This document shows positions 22,391 through 33,096 of a DNA stretch of 64,000 bases, one piece after another. The DNA is from Cliona cf. orientalis (lineage: Eukaryota; Porifera; Demospongiae; Clionaida; Clionaidae). Positions within the stretch are counted from its first letter, which is position 1, and every line of letters begins with the position of its first letter. The notes under the pieces were generated by a model, which searched no databases, was not told the origin of the DNA, and saw nothing but the letters and a program-made list of their open reading frames with translations. The stretch is from contig OZ005697.1 of the NCBI GenBank assembly GCA_963930775.1, positions 3,494,292 to 3,558,291 on the forward strand, in the 5' to 3' direction. A program made the position numbers and the translations under genes.

Positions 22391-22800
22391 TTTTTTTTTT
22401 TTTTTTTTTTTCAAGGGGACCACACACTAAGCAGAAAAAAAGATGGTCCGTAAACCACCAAATAATCGAGCTGGATGCATAGTAGAGCCATACGATGCAA
22501 GTAGGCATCCAAATACCCATATATACAATGTTTGGTAAAGGGTCGTCAACGTACCCCGCGCGCCCGTAATTTTTTTTATGGGCAAACATGGCTTCCTATA
22601 CAAACATATGGGGATACTTCAAAGTGCCGTAACTTTAATTCTAAGGTGTGAATCAAAATTCCGCTTCCAAGAATTTTCCAGGTGTGAGCCATTCTGCGTG
22701 CTCATATGAATAGTTTGTCATGAATGGCTTCCCAGAGTCTCAAACATTATTTAATTAATTACATTACATTATTTTCTTTCTTTTTTTCAAGCTAACCACA
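22391..22800. mobile_element. Element with CACACTAAGCAGAAAAA-type end and T run
   Basis: A run of over 20 T is followed by CCACACACTAAGCAGAAAAA. The body (AAGGGTCGTCAACGTACC, CGTAACTTTAATTCTAAGG) recurs at 59.7-59.9 kb and 60.8-61.1 kb. The opposite end is near 22800. No gene is present. Confidence 0.55.
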
Positions 22801-23225
22801 CACTAAGATAAAAGAATTGTAACAAGTCGTACTTAATTAAATAAGATGTTCAAATGTCAGGTACTTACACTACCCTAATGGCAACACAGCCACAGGTGAG
22901 TCTTATGTATGTTGTTTAAGAGCCGTGAAGGGGAAGCCTATCCTTGGGGTACCAAGGCATAGATTCTCTCTGCTAGTACACCTGGGTTCCTACAATGTGT
23001 GTGCATATGTGTGTGATACACTGATTAAGTGAGAAGATCTTGGTCAGACCCCTCGTGTAGTCCTCACAATTGTGAAAGAATTCCATAATAAAAGCTACTT
23101 GCACGATCTTTAAGTGGGAAGGTGCATTACATGTGTATTATACTAGTCCCATACTTACCAGCTTCGGAAAGTAGTAGGAATGATAGTCACAGGCATGATG
23201 CGGACAAATAGAAAGGGGGTCCCAA

Positions 23226-23345
23226 ACATCTGTGGGCGTGGTTATATGCCATATAAGCGCATATCCTTTATTAAGCGCATACTGTCGTTCCGTTTACCGC
23301 TATAAGCGCATGCGCTTATTAACCAGAGTTTACAGTATCACTTGT
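23226..23345. mobile_element. Fragment of an ATAAGCGCAT-type element
   Basis: Repeated CATATAAGCGCATATCC and GCGCATGCGCTTATTAA motifs match the end of the element at 37734-38183. Only one end is present. Confidence 0.5.
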
Positions 23346-23497
23346 GTATCACCCCAATTACTGGTAGATAACTATTTTGTTGGTAGTTGACCTCTGCTCA
23401 TCATTGGCCTACTTTATGATGACCCAACCCCTTCCCATAGCCGGCAAATTGCCTATAAAAACTTTGGTTGCTAAGCAACTACCAACACAAATGTACA

Positions 23498-24267
23498 CTC
23501 AGGCGCATTAAGGACTGGGACCCGCGCGATAATGATATTCATAGCAGGGTCCCCGCCCACCGTACAGCTATCTCCCAGATCGACGAATTTTACACCGAAA
23601 ATCCAGTACATACGTGATAATCCTTAGACTTTATCAATGATTCATCCATGTATAGCCAGTAGGAGACCTTCTGAATAGCGATTCTGGAGCAGCTAACTGA
23701 CAGGTCATGTGACCTAAGCCACACCCGCTAGTAGTGAAGTATAGGAATAGGTAGACTGTGCTAGGCGGGGTGTTGGAACCAGATGGTTCGACGAGTTCTG
23801 TCGCTCATAGTACTTATGTAAGTAATATCTAAAGATCTATCTTTTGCAATTTTTAACTTACCCCTCCAGTTTCTCAAAAGAAGGCTTTAAATAGAAAGTG
23901 GGAGTGGCACTTTTGTTGATTTTCACCTCTCTCTGCCAAATGAACGGTCATTTTAAAAATTGCAAACGACAAAAATGTTATAAATCAAAGTAAGAAACTA
24001 CGACTATGGCTATCTAGCTCATCCATGGCCGAGAAGTTCACCGCCTAGCTCATCCATGTTGACTGAAGTGCTTCCACGAAAATGGAGGTGTGGCCGTTGC
24101 GGTTTGATGGGCGGGGCTAAAAGAGGTGTCATTAGCCACATCAAAGGTTGAAGAACCTGGGATAACTGTCACATTACTTCATTACTTTTAATTTTGCTGT
24201 AACTATGCTTACAAGACATTGTAAAAACAGTAAAATTTAGCTGGTCCCAGTCCTTAACTGGCCTGAG
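23498..24267. mobile_element. 770-bp inverted-repeat element, twin 1
   Basis: It begins CTCAGGCGCATTAAGGACTG (then GGACC) and ends GGTCCCAGTCCTTAACTGGC (then CTGAG), inverted repeats of about 27 bp. The interior has no domain-bearing frame. A nearly identical element follows 105 bases later in the same orientation. Confidence 0.85.
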
Positions 24268-24372
24268 CATGCATAATGTACACACACTCACCTACATGTA
24301 CACACACGTGCATACACACCTGTCTTCACACATATACACTCTGCGCACTGCTACACCACTGACTATTCCTTT

Positions 24373-25142
24373 CTCAGGCACATTAAGGACTGGGACCCGC
24401 GCGATAATGATATTCATAGCAGGGTCCCCGCCCACCGTATAGTTATCTCTCAGATCGACGAATTTTACACTAAAAATCCAGTACATACGTGATAATCCTT
24501 TGACTTTATCAACGATTCATCCATGTATAGCCAGCAGGAGACCTTCTGAATCGCGATTCTGGAGCAGCTAACTGACAGGTCATGTGACCTAAGCCACACC
24601 CGCTAGCAGTGAAGTATAGGAATAGGTAGACTGTGCTAGGCGAGGTGTTGGAACGAGATGGTTCGACGAGTTTTGTCGCTCATAGTACTTGGGTAAGTAA
24701 TATCTAAAGATCTGTCGTTTGCAATTTTTAACTTACCCCTTCAGTTTCTCAAAAGAACGCTTTAAATAGAAAGTGGGAGTGGCACTTTTGTGGATTTTCG
24801 CCTCTCTTTACCAAATGAACGGTCATTTTAAAAATTGCAAACGACAATAATGTTATAAATAAGAGTAAGAAACTACTACTATGGCTATCTAGCTCATCCA
24901 CGGCCGAGAAGTTCACCGCCTAGCTGATCCATGTTGACTGAAGTGCTTCCACGAAAATGGAGGTGTGTCCGTTGCGGTTTGATGGGTGGGGCTAAAAGAG
25001 GTGTCATGAGCCACATCAAAGGTTGAAGAACCTGGGATAACTGTCACATTACTTCATTACTTTTCATTTTTCTGTAACTATGCTTACAAGACATGGTAAA
25101 AATAGTGAAATTTAGCTGGTCCCAGTCCTTAACTGACCTGAG
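24373..25142. mobile_element. 770-bp inverted-repeat element, twin 2
   Basis: Same ends and length as the copy at 23498 and only scattered substitutions, for example GGTGTGTCCGTTGC against GGTGTGGCCGTTGC. Two independent insertions or a local duplication are both possible. Confidence 0.85.
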
Positions 25143-25359
25143 TTGTGTCCGGTATACCTCGAATGCATACTTTCTGTCAGACGACCCTTACCATTTAGCA
25201 TAGGAGGGTTGTGACGGACGGACGGACGGATAAAAAATCACCAAACGATTGCAATAACCCCTCCGCCTACGCTTTGCAGCGAGGGTTAATAAAAGCTACA
25301 TGCACAATCTTTAAGTGGACAGGTACATTGTGTGTGTATTATACTAGTCCCATACTTAC

Positions 25360-25510
25360 CAGCTTCAGAAAATAGTAATGACAGTCACAGGCACAAATCG
25401 AAAGGGGGTTCCTACAGCAGTGAAGAGGCGGCCAGTTGGGAGTGTCCATGCCTATCGGTCTGATGACAGCGGGTATGACATCCTCATGCTCACCTGGATA
25501 AGCAAAAGAT
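25360..25510 (-). other. Conserved candidate exon of unknown gene, unit 1
   Basis: On the minus strand a T-rich tract ending TTATCCAG precedes GTGAGCATGAGG, and the block ends GAAGCTG|GTAAGTATGG. The frame between (EHEDVIPAVIRPIGMDTPNW then PPLHCCRNPLSICACDC) is open. The same block occurs at 28762-28912 with substitutions and still open. The plus strand is also open over most of it. No family is recognised, so it may be an exon or just a duplicated repeat. Confidence 0.35.
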
Positions 25511-26082
25511 TGTGAAGGTGAAGAACATACTTGTACATGTACGTATACTAAGCGTAGGGGAAGTACATACATGTACACAAGTGATGCCTTTTCATAAAAA
25601 TTATGTTTACATGCACAATAATATTATTCTATGTATGTACATGTACATGCCACATACATACACCACTCACATGTCCACTTATAATAGATCCAGCCAGATG
25701 AAGTTGTAGCCAATAGAATCAATGGAACACCCCTGGGTGACGATGCTGTTTGTCAATAAACTGGCAGCTATAGATTGTTATACACGAGTGCATGTAAAGT
25801 GGTGGAGGAAGATGCTCCAGGTCGCCATCAACCTTTTATATCACTTATAAGACGTCAGCATTGCAAGGGCAGCGATCAATGAAACACCCCATCAGGCTCT
25901 GATATCAATAGCCTACCGAGATCCACCACCGTCTTGGAGTTGCTATAGAAGGGTTGCTATGGAGAAGGGGTGGAAATGGACTGACTGTTGTGTATGCAGT
26001 CATAGAACACCAGGAGATAAAGTGATGGCACACCAGTGACACCATTGCTGTAGTACCATTGTGCCACCTGCAGCACCAAGCC

Positions 26083-26336
26083 TAACCTTGTTCCCAGGCA
26101 CTTCAAGAAGAGGAGGAGAAAGGGCCTGATACATACTGCACGCGCATGCGCTGGGGTCTCCATAGCGTCTGGTCACATTACCATAGTGATCATTCGCGGG
26201 TTCTGCATGACGTACAGTTCTATGGAAAGTATACAATAGTATCTGATTATCATTTTTCTGGGGTCCCCCGTCGCATGTGCATACAATGTGTATCAGGCCC
26301 TTTCTCCTCCTTTTGAAGGGCCTGGGTACGAGGCTA
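26083..26336. mobile_element. 254-bp MULE-type MITE with 9-bp target duplication
   Basis: The ends TAACCTTGTTCCCAGGCACT and GGGCCTGGGTACGAGGCTA belong to about 60-bp terminal inverted repeats that include AGGAGGAGAAAGGGCCTGAT. CACCAAGCC lies on both sides (26074-26082, 26337-26345). The copy at 29363-29630 in the next duplication unit is the same insertion. Confidence 0.85.
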
Positions 26337-26778
26337 CACCAAGCCCTCCCTCTACCAGGGTTTGAGGCCTATCACACCAAAGGAACTACCATAGCTACTT
26401 AGCCACGTTATTACTAGTCTAGCTAGCTACATCCCCATGCATGCTTACACTGTACTGAACGAGCTGACACTTTCTAGATATTATTAAATTCCTCACTGTG
26501 TGACACTGCTGTCACCTGTGGCTCCCCATTAGATGCTCTAGTCATCGAGCACCAATCATAACAAATACTACTGCTTATGATACTTAAAGTTTCTACTTCG
26601 TACACGCACGCACACATCCTATTCGCGATTTATGATCAAACTAGCTTACCTTCCATTGGCTTTTCTCGTTACAAAGTAGAGGATCGCTTCAGTTGACGAC
26701 CATCGGTACCGTTCTTCTTGCCCAATGTTGCTTCCAAGCCTTTCCATAGGCTTCGTTCTCTCCTTCTTCCACCGCTAT

Positions 26779-27241
26779 CAGTGGCGTAGGAAGATGTTTT
26801 TGAGCAGGGGGGCTGAAAGTAAGCAGGTGAAGACTCGCTTTACGCGCGCGTAGCGCGTGAAAGCTAGGGGGGTCTGGGGGCATGCTCCCCCAGGAAAATT
26901 TTGGAGTTTTAGACCTTCTGAGAGCTTTTCTAGTGCATTTTCGAGGACATTCTGGACTCTTAGCTTGTCATATGTGAACACAGATCAGTAGTGACTACTG
27001 ATCTGTGTTCACATGTGACAATTATTGATATCTACACACCGTGGGGCTAAGATACACCACAATCATGAATAACTCAACCCTGATTGTGGCAACAGATGAA
27101 AAAGAAAAGTGCAAACCTCAGAGGGTGAGCCCCACCCCCTGGCTTGTACAGCAGTCTAAAAATCAGAGGGGCTCTGCCCCCCCAATCTTATGACTGGGGG
27201 GGGCAATTGCCCCCCCAGCCCCCCTGGTTCTTACGCCAGTG
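26779..27241. mobile_element. 463-bp GC-rich inverted-repeat element
   Basis: CAGTGGCGTAGGAAG starts it and CTTACGCCAGTG ends it, with GCTAT on both sides (26774-26778, 27242-27246). The sister unit near 30040 lacks it, so it inserted after the tandem duplication. It contains the palindrome 26964-27020 and G/C runs like the element at 2067. Confidence 0.8.
26964..27020. repeat. Near-perfect palindrome
   Basis: GAACACAGATCAGTAGT and its complement ACTACTGATCTGTGTTC meet with almost no spacer. One mismatch lies in the outer TCATATG/CATGTGA part. It sits in the middle of the element 26779-27241. Confidence 0.85.
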
Positions 27242-27596
27242 GCTATGAGCAACGGAACACGTCTACCACGCCAACAAACTTGACCTCATTCCACCTCAGA
27301 GCTCGTTCATTGCATTTTTCAATTTAGGTGGGCGTTACCGTACGCGGAACGTCATAGCATGCGATCGAAAATGTACTGGCCCTATGCACGTACGTACAAA
27401 TAGGGGCTTTCCCCACGGCTCTAAAACAACGAACATGGCGTTTTCTCAGACGTGAAAGTGAAATTTAAAGTTTTGATACATTTCATTTTCTTTACTTCTT
27501 CCATTCTTCACCTGCATATAAAAATTATTGCATAATATCGTTCCATAGGCCCCAAGAATTATTTATTTACATTACATTACATTACTCATATGGAAA

Positions 27597-28300
27597 TTCT
27601 TTTATCTTAGTGTGTAACAAGCTAAACCACAACCTAAGATAAAAGAATTTTATCAACAAGTAATTAGTTAACGGTATGTCACCAGTTCCTATCATATTAT
27701 ATGTCTGCTACAATAGGTCAGGTATGTGGTAAGGCAGAAAATCTCAATTTGCAAACATTGATTACTATACCCACTATAACGTCATAATACTAATGTACAA
27801 TGTGACATTGTATTTGAGAGTGACTTGGGGCTTGTATATGTAATCATCCCCCAGTCTAGATCCAACATAAGGAGCATCACCCATGGAATGTTATTTGTGT
27901 ATGTAGACTGCCTTCCCAGCATCACTGGCAGTGAAAAAAAAAGATGGAAAAAAATTGGCCCCGGGTGGGATTCGAACCAGTGCACGCATTTGACACTGGT
28001 TGGCAGACACTGAGCTTAACCATTGCACCATCTGGATAGAAGTCATTTCCTGCATGCTTTAGTGGTCAGAAACTACTACGACTCGTATTTCAAAACTGAA
28101 AGTGAAAATCAAAAATCTGAGACGATTCAATTATTATTTTTGATCCACTCTACATGCTGATATAAAAATTATTGCACAATACCTTTTCCTGTGCTTCGAA
28201 TGCATTATTTACATTACATTACATTACATTACATTACATTACATTTATTACATTACATTACACACTCACATATTCTTTTATCTTAGGTTGTAACAAGCTA
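27597..28300 (-). repeat. TIR unit with tRNA-like promoter, isolated copy
   Basis: It starts with an inverted pair TTCTTTTATCTTAGTGTG / CAACCTAAGATAAAAGAA and ends with the complement near 28270-28295. On the minus strand GGTTCGAATCC (27968-27978) is a perfect B box and TGGTGCAATGGTTAAG (28015-28030) an A box, as in tRNA-derived SINEs. An (ATTAC)n tract lies near the left, 28205-28262. Four more units follow at 33097-35637. Confidence 0.75.
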
Positions 28301-28761
28301 ACCACACACTAAGATAAAAGAATTGTAACGAGCTGTACTTAAATAAATAACATGTTCAAATGTCAGGTACTACCCTAATGGCAACACAGCCATATAGATG
28401 AATCAGCTTGAATTGTACATTGTTTAATAGCCATGTCTCCTTTGCCGACATGTGAAGGGAAAGCCCATTGTTGGGGTACCAAGGAACATACCATTATTCC
28501 CTGAGAGTACATGTACATCTGGGTACCTACAATGTATGTGCATATGTGTGTAATACACTGATTGAGCGAGAAGACCTTGGTTAAACCCTTCCTCGCATTT
28601 GTGAAAGGATTCTACAATAAAAGCTGCATGCACAATCTTTAATTAAGACGTTGGTTAAACCCTTCCTCGCATTTGTGAAAGAATTCTACAAGAAAAGCTG
28701 TATGCACGATCTTTAATTAAGTGGATAGGTACATTGTGTGTGTATTACACTAGCCCTGTAC

Positions 28762-28912
28762 TTACCAGCTTCAGAAAGTAGTAGGAATGACAGTCACAGG
28801 CACAAATCAAAAGGGGGTTCCTACAGCAGTGAAGAGGCGGCCAGTTGGGAGTGTCTATGACCATCGGTCTGATGACAGCGGGTGTGACATCCTCATGCTC
28901 ACCTGGATAAGC
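28762..28912 (-). other. Conserved candidate exon of unknown gene, unit 2
   Basis: This is the sister of the block at 25360. The minus-strand frame stays open (EHEDVTPAVIRPMVIDTPNW) with the same GTAAGT donor. Downstream on the plus strand, 29118-29170 (PDEVVANRINGTPLG) is also conserved between the units. No gene model can be supported. Confidence 0.3.
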
Positions 28913-29362
28913 AAAAAATTGTGAAGATGAAGAACATACATGTACATGTATGTATACTAAGTGTAGGGGATGTACATACTGTACATTGTGTACTGGTACA
29001 TACACGTGCACAAGTGATGCCTTTTTATATAAATTTTGTTTACATGTGCATGTACAATATTATTCTACGTATGTATATGCCACATACATATACCACTCAC
29101 ATGTCCACTTACAACAGATCCAGCCAGATGAAGTTGTAGCCAATAGAATCAATGGAACACCCCTGGGTGATGATGTTGTTTGTTGATAAACTGGATCAGT
29201 TTGGTAGCTATAGATGGTTATACACAAGTGCACGTGAAGTGGTGGAGGAAGATGCTCCAGGTCGCCATCAACTTTGTTGTGTATGCAGTGATAGAACACC
29301 AGGAGATAAAGTGATGGCACACCACTGCTGTAGTACCATTGTGCTAACTGTAGCACTAAGCC

Positions 29363-29630
29363 TAGCCTCATTCCCAGGCCTTGAAGAGGAGGATGAGAAG
29401 GGGCCTGGTACACACTGCACGCGTATGCACTGGGGATTCCATAGCAACCGATCGTATTACCATAGTGATCATTTGCGGGTTCTGCATGACGTACAGTTCT
29501 ATGGGCGATAAGAGAAGAGTATACCATAGCATCCGATTACCCCCACATTTTTCTGGGGTCCCCCGGCGCATGCACATGCATGTGTACCAGGCCCTTTCTC
29601 CTCCTTTTGAAGGCCCCGGGTACGAGGCTA
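29363..29630. mobile_element. MULE-type MITE, second copy
   Basis: Ends TAGCCTCATTCCCAGGCC and GGGTACGAGGCTA; flanks CACTAAGCC and TACCAAGCC are the slightly diverged 9-bp target duplication. It came along with the 5.5-kb tandem duplication. Confidence 0.8.
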
Positions 29631-30091
29631 TACCAAGCCCTCCTCTACCAGGGATTCAGGCCTATCACACTCAAAGGAACTATCATAGCTACTTAGCCAC
29701 GTTATTACTAGTCTAGCTAGCTACATCACAATATTTCATACCATGCATGCTTACACTTTACTGACACCCCACTGAGGCACTCGATTAGATGCTCTAGTCA
29801 TCGAGCACCAATCATATTAAACAAATACTGCTGCTTATAATTAAAGTTTCTACTTCGTACACGCACGCACACATCCTATTCGCGATTTATGATCAAACTA
29901 GCTTACCTTCCATTGGCTTTTCTCGTTATAAACTAGAGGATCGCTTCAGTTGACGACCATCGGTACCGTTCATCTTGCCCAATTATATTGCTTCCAAGCC
30001 TTTCCATAGGCTTCGTTCTCTCCTTCTCCCACCGCTATTAGCAACGGAACACGTCTACCACGCCAACGAACTTGACCTCATTCTCCTAGGT

Positions 30092-32741
30092 CATAGTTGC
30101 CAAGTTTTGTCTTCAGGAAACCGGGACAGGATTCGACCACGCCCACTTTTTTGACCACACCCATTAATTTATGATTGACACAATTAACCGAATAGCATTG
30201 TGTAAACAAAACAAAAAAGTAATTTTAAAAAGTTAGGTTGATGATGTGGATGGCCCGGCTGCTGTACTGAGTGTAGCACCAGGAGTAACTAATAAAGTGG
30301 TAGCTTTTTTGCAAGCAGAGAGAAGTTCTGAAGAGAGTTTGATATCACAGCAACAGTCATCGCAGTTGAATTTCATACCCATCAAAGCTACAATGGTAGA
30401 TTGGTCAAGGTTTGCTCTTTGGTCTGTGTGTATTTTCCTGAGCATACTAAAACCACGCTCCGAGTCTGCGTTGGAGACGGGAATCGATAAAAGACTGGCC
30501 ATCAACTGGTGTAGCAGATGAAATCTCGGCTGCCCATCAAAAGTGGTGATCTTTTTAACTTCAGACCAAAACAAACCTGCTTTAGATCTCATCATTCCAT
30601 CAGCTGCCTTGTATTTGACTATGGAGGGTAGGTCTCCAGGAGAGAGCTTAAAGTCCTCAAACTCCTCCTTAAGCCTATCCAAAGAAGCAGAATCGCTGAG
30701 TTCTATTTGAGGAAATCTTTTGGCTAAACTAGCGACTGTGCTGAAAGGGAACGATGAGGTATTCTCAGGCTGAAGCACACTCAGATCCTTCAACAGTGTG
30801 TCTCCAAATGGAAACTTATTAAGCATTTTCTTGGTCGAGTTGACATAAAACGCTCTGACTGCATTAAAAAACGGTGCTGTGTCATGTGTAGCTTCAAGTT
30901 CCGCAACAGTCACCCAAGTTTCAGTTCCAATGCCCAAGTCCTCATTTGAAACCTGATTTTCCTCAGCAAATTCTAGATGGCAAAGGTTGTCATTTGCTGC
31001 CAGAATTGTGTCCGAGGTAAGGAAGTTGGATGCATACAACCTAACTAACCTATTCATCTCATTGTAGAGTTGAGAAGTTGTATTTTCTGTAGATTTCTGA
31101 AAAAGTCGGTTGAATCTGTCAACGGAAGGGAGGATGAATGACAGAAAGAGCAGCAAAGGCTTTGTAAGTGGATTCTCAAGCCTGGAAATGATGTTACGAA
31201 CCTTAACAGTTTCGGCTTCATCACAGGAGAGGAAGTATGATTTCAGCCCATCATATTGCCTGAGGTACCGATCCACACATTTCAGCAGACTCAACCATCG
31301 AGTTGGACAATGCTTCAGTACTATCTCAGGCTCAGTCGAAAAAAGAGAGCACCAAAGGTCCACAAATTGTTGCTTCCTTTTACTGCTATGATGGAAATGG
31401 TAGAAGACATCAACAAAAAGCTGGTCTATATCTACTGGAAGAGCCTTCAAGCCTGCCTTGACAGTAAGGTCTGCTAGATGACAGATACAACCCACGTCAT
31501 AGAGAGAGGGGATCTCGTTCTTGATGAGCTTTTGCACCCCAGACCTAGCTCCTTTCATCACATTGGTCGTGTCAGACATAAAAGCCACAGCCTTTTCAAA
31601 ACTTAAACCATGCTTTGCAAGTGAACTTTTCAAAGCTAGAAACAAATTTTGTGCAGTGCCAATATTGACAACAGGCATATCTAAGAACCGAGTGCGAACT
31701 TCACCTACTATAGGATCCAAAACCCTCACTAGAATGATGCAAGATTTATCTGTCTTGTCATTCGACTCATCCATGAGCAATGAAAAGGGAGTGGACATGT
31801 TATCAATGACTCTTTTTGTAAAATGTGGAGCAAGACCCACCTTGACAATGGCAGTCGTCTTGGTGCGTGCACAGGAGAACTTCTTTGCAATTTCCGAGTC
31901 TGGAAACATTACCTTAAAGAGCTTGGTGGCATGATCACTCGACAGAAAAGCAAGATTATGTTTAGCGACAAACGTAGCCCACCTAACCTCAGCTTCTATA
32001 ACCTTATCGCTTACTTGTGGCTTGTAGTGAGAAGTGATTGACCGCATGGATGACACAGCCTTGGCCATTTCAGTGTGGCGTTTGGACTTCACATGATTGG
32101 TGATATCATTACGACCGCCATGATGGATAGTAAAATCAGTAGCACAGAGAGTACAGCGTGCATATGTGTCACCTATATTATTATTATTTTAATATTCCAA
32201 TAATAATTAATAATATTATCATTATTAACAAAAAACATGCACAATAAAGCAGCTAAGTATTGATAATTTATTTACCCTTTGAGCTAACAGCTATTCCTTT
32301 AAACTCTTGAATCCAGCTTCTGTCAAAGTGACAACTTCTCTTGGGTTTCTTTGAAGGTGGTGGAAAACTCGCCATTATCTGCTCTATGGTCTACTACAAA
32401 CATGCCACATGGGTGCCACACCCCCGTTCTCCACGTGGGCAGTATACCACACCCTCGCTTGAGGTCATAGTTTGTGGTGGGCGTGGCCAAAACAACGTGG
32501 GACGTCCGGACATGCTGGGTCAAGTTCAAGGTGTCTAAGCTAGTTCTTGCTGATCTGCAAGGTTCTCCTTGGACTACAGATGGAATCATTGGAACTTCAA
32601 GCTCAAGGTTGGCAGCTCAAGGCTTGAATTCATAAAAAAATCCGGGACATAAGTATTATTTTGTGTCAACCGGGACACAACCGGGACAAGGGCCTAAATT
32701 CCGGGACTGTCCCGGCCAAACCGGGACACTTGGCAACTATG
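30092..32741. mobile_element. 2.65-kb hAT transposon, apparently autonomous
   Basis: CATAGTTGCCAAGT at the left is mirrored perfectly by ACTTGGCAACTATG at the right. CTAGGT lies directly outside both ends (30086-30091, 32742-32747), a shortened or imperfect form of the 8-bp duplication usual for hAT. CCGGGACA motifs are repeated just inside both ends (near 30118, 32641, 32672, 32699, 32721), as expected for transposase binding sites. The element interrupts the CTCATTC/CACCTCAG sequence that is continuous in unit 1 near 27285. It contains a full transposase gene on the minus strand. Confidence 0.85.
30233..32375 (-). CDS. hAT transposase, two exons, about 679 aa
   Basis: Exon 1 is 32375-32276 (ATG opens MASFPPPSKKPKRSC; donor AAAGG|GTAAAT), exon 2 is 32172-30233 (acceptor TATAG|GTGACAC); the join makes a Gly codon in frame. 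A BED/C2H2-like finger follows (C40-x2-C43 ... H60-x5-H66 in GGRNDITNHVKSKRH). The RNase-H-fold core shows LLMDESND near 165 and AFMSDTTNVMKG near 230, with a CHLADLTVKAG helix. The C-terminal hAT dimerisation region has SNADSERGFSMLRKIHTDQR near 605-625. There is no stop or frameshift over 679 codons, unusual in this decayed region, so recent activity is likely. It would cut and paste elements with CATAGTTGCC ends. Confidence 0.9.
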
Positions 32742-33096
32742 CTAGGTGCCACCTCAGAGCTTGTTCATTGCATTTTTCAATTTAGGTGGGCGTTACCGTA
32801 CGCGGAAACGTCACAGCATGCGATCGAAAATTTATTGGCGCAATGCACGTACGTACAAACAGGGACTTTCCCCATGGCTCTGACACAACAAACACGGCGT
32901 TTTCTCAGATATGAAAGTGAAATTTAAAGTTTTGATACATATGATTTTCTCTATTTCTTCCATTCTTCACCTGCATATAAAAAGTATTGCATGATATCGT
33001 TCCATAGGCCCCAAGAATTATTTATTTATATTACATTACATTACATTACATTACTCATACGGAAATTCTTTTATCTTAGTGTGTAACCAAGCTAAA

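Larger units (their letters stand above)
22780..28284 (+). repeat. 5.5-kb tandem duplication, unit 1
   Basis: This unit starts AAGCTAACCACACACTAAGA and matches the next one from 28285: the ACCCTAATGGCAACACAGCC block (22872 and 28372), the CTTACCAGCTTC block (23155 fragment, 25355, 28762), the MULE-like element and the ACATTAC region follow in the same order. Unit 1 additionally carries the twin elements 23498-25142 and the insertion 26779-27241. Confidence 0.75.

Noticed and set aside
27960-28040. tRNA gene on the minus strand
   Set aside because: A and B boxes are good, but the T-stem does not pair (only two of five base pairs) and no acceptor stem closes; repeated copies show a SINE-like, not a functional, tRNA.
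31110-32041. Plus-strand ORFs of 72-137 aa
   Set aside because: They are shadows of the hAT transposase on the other strand.
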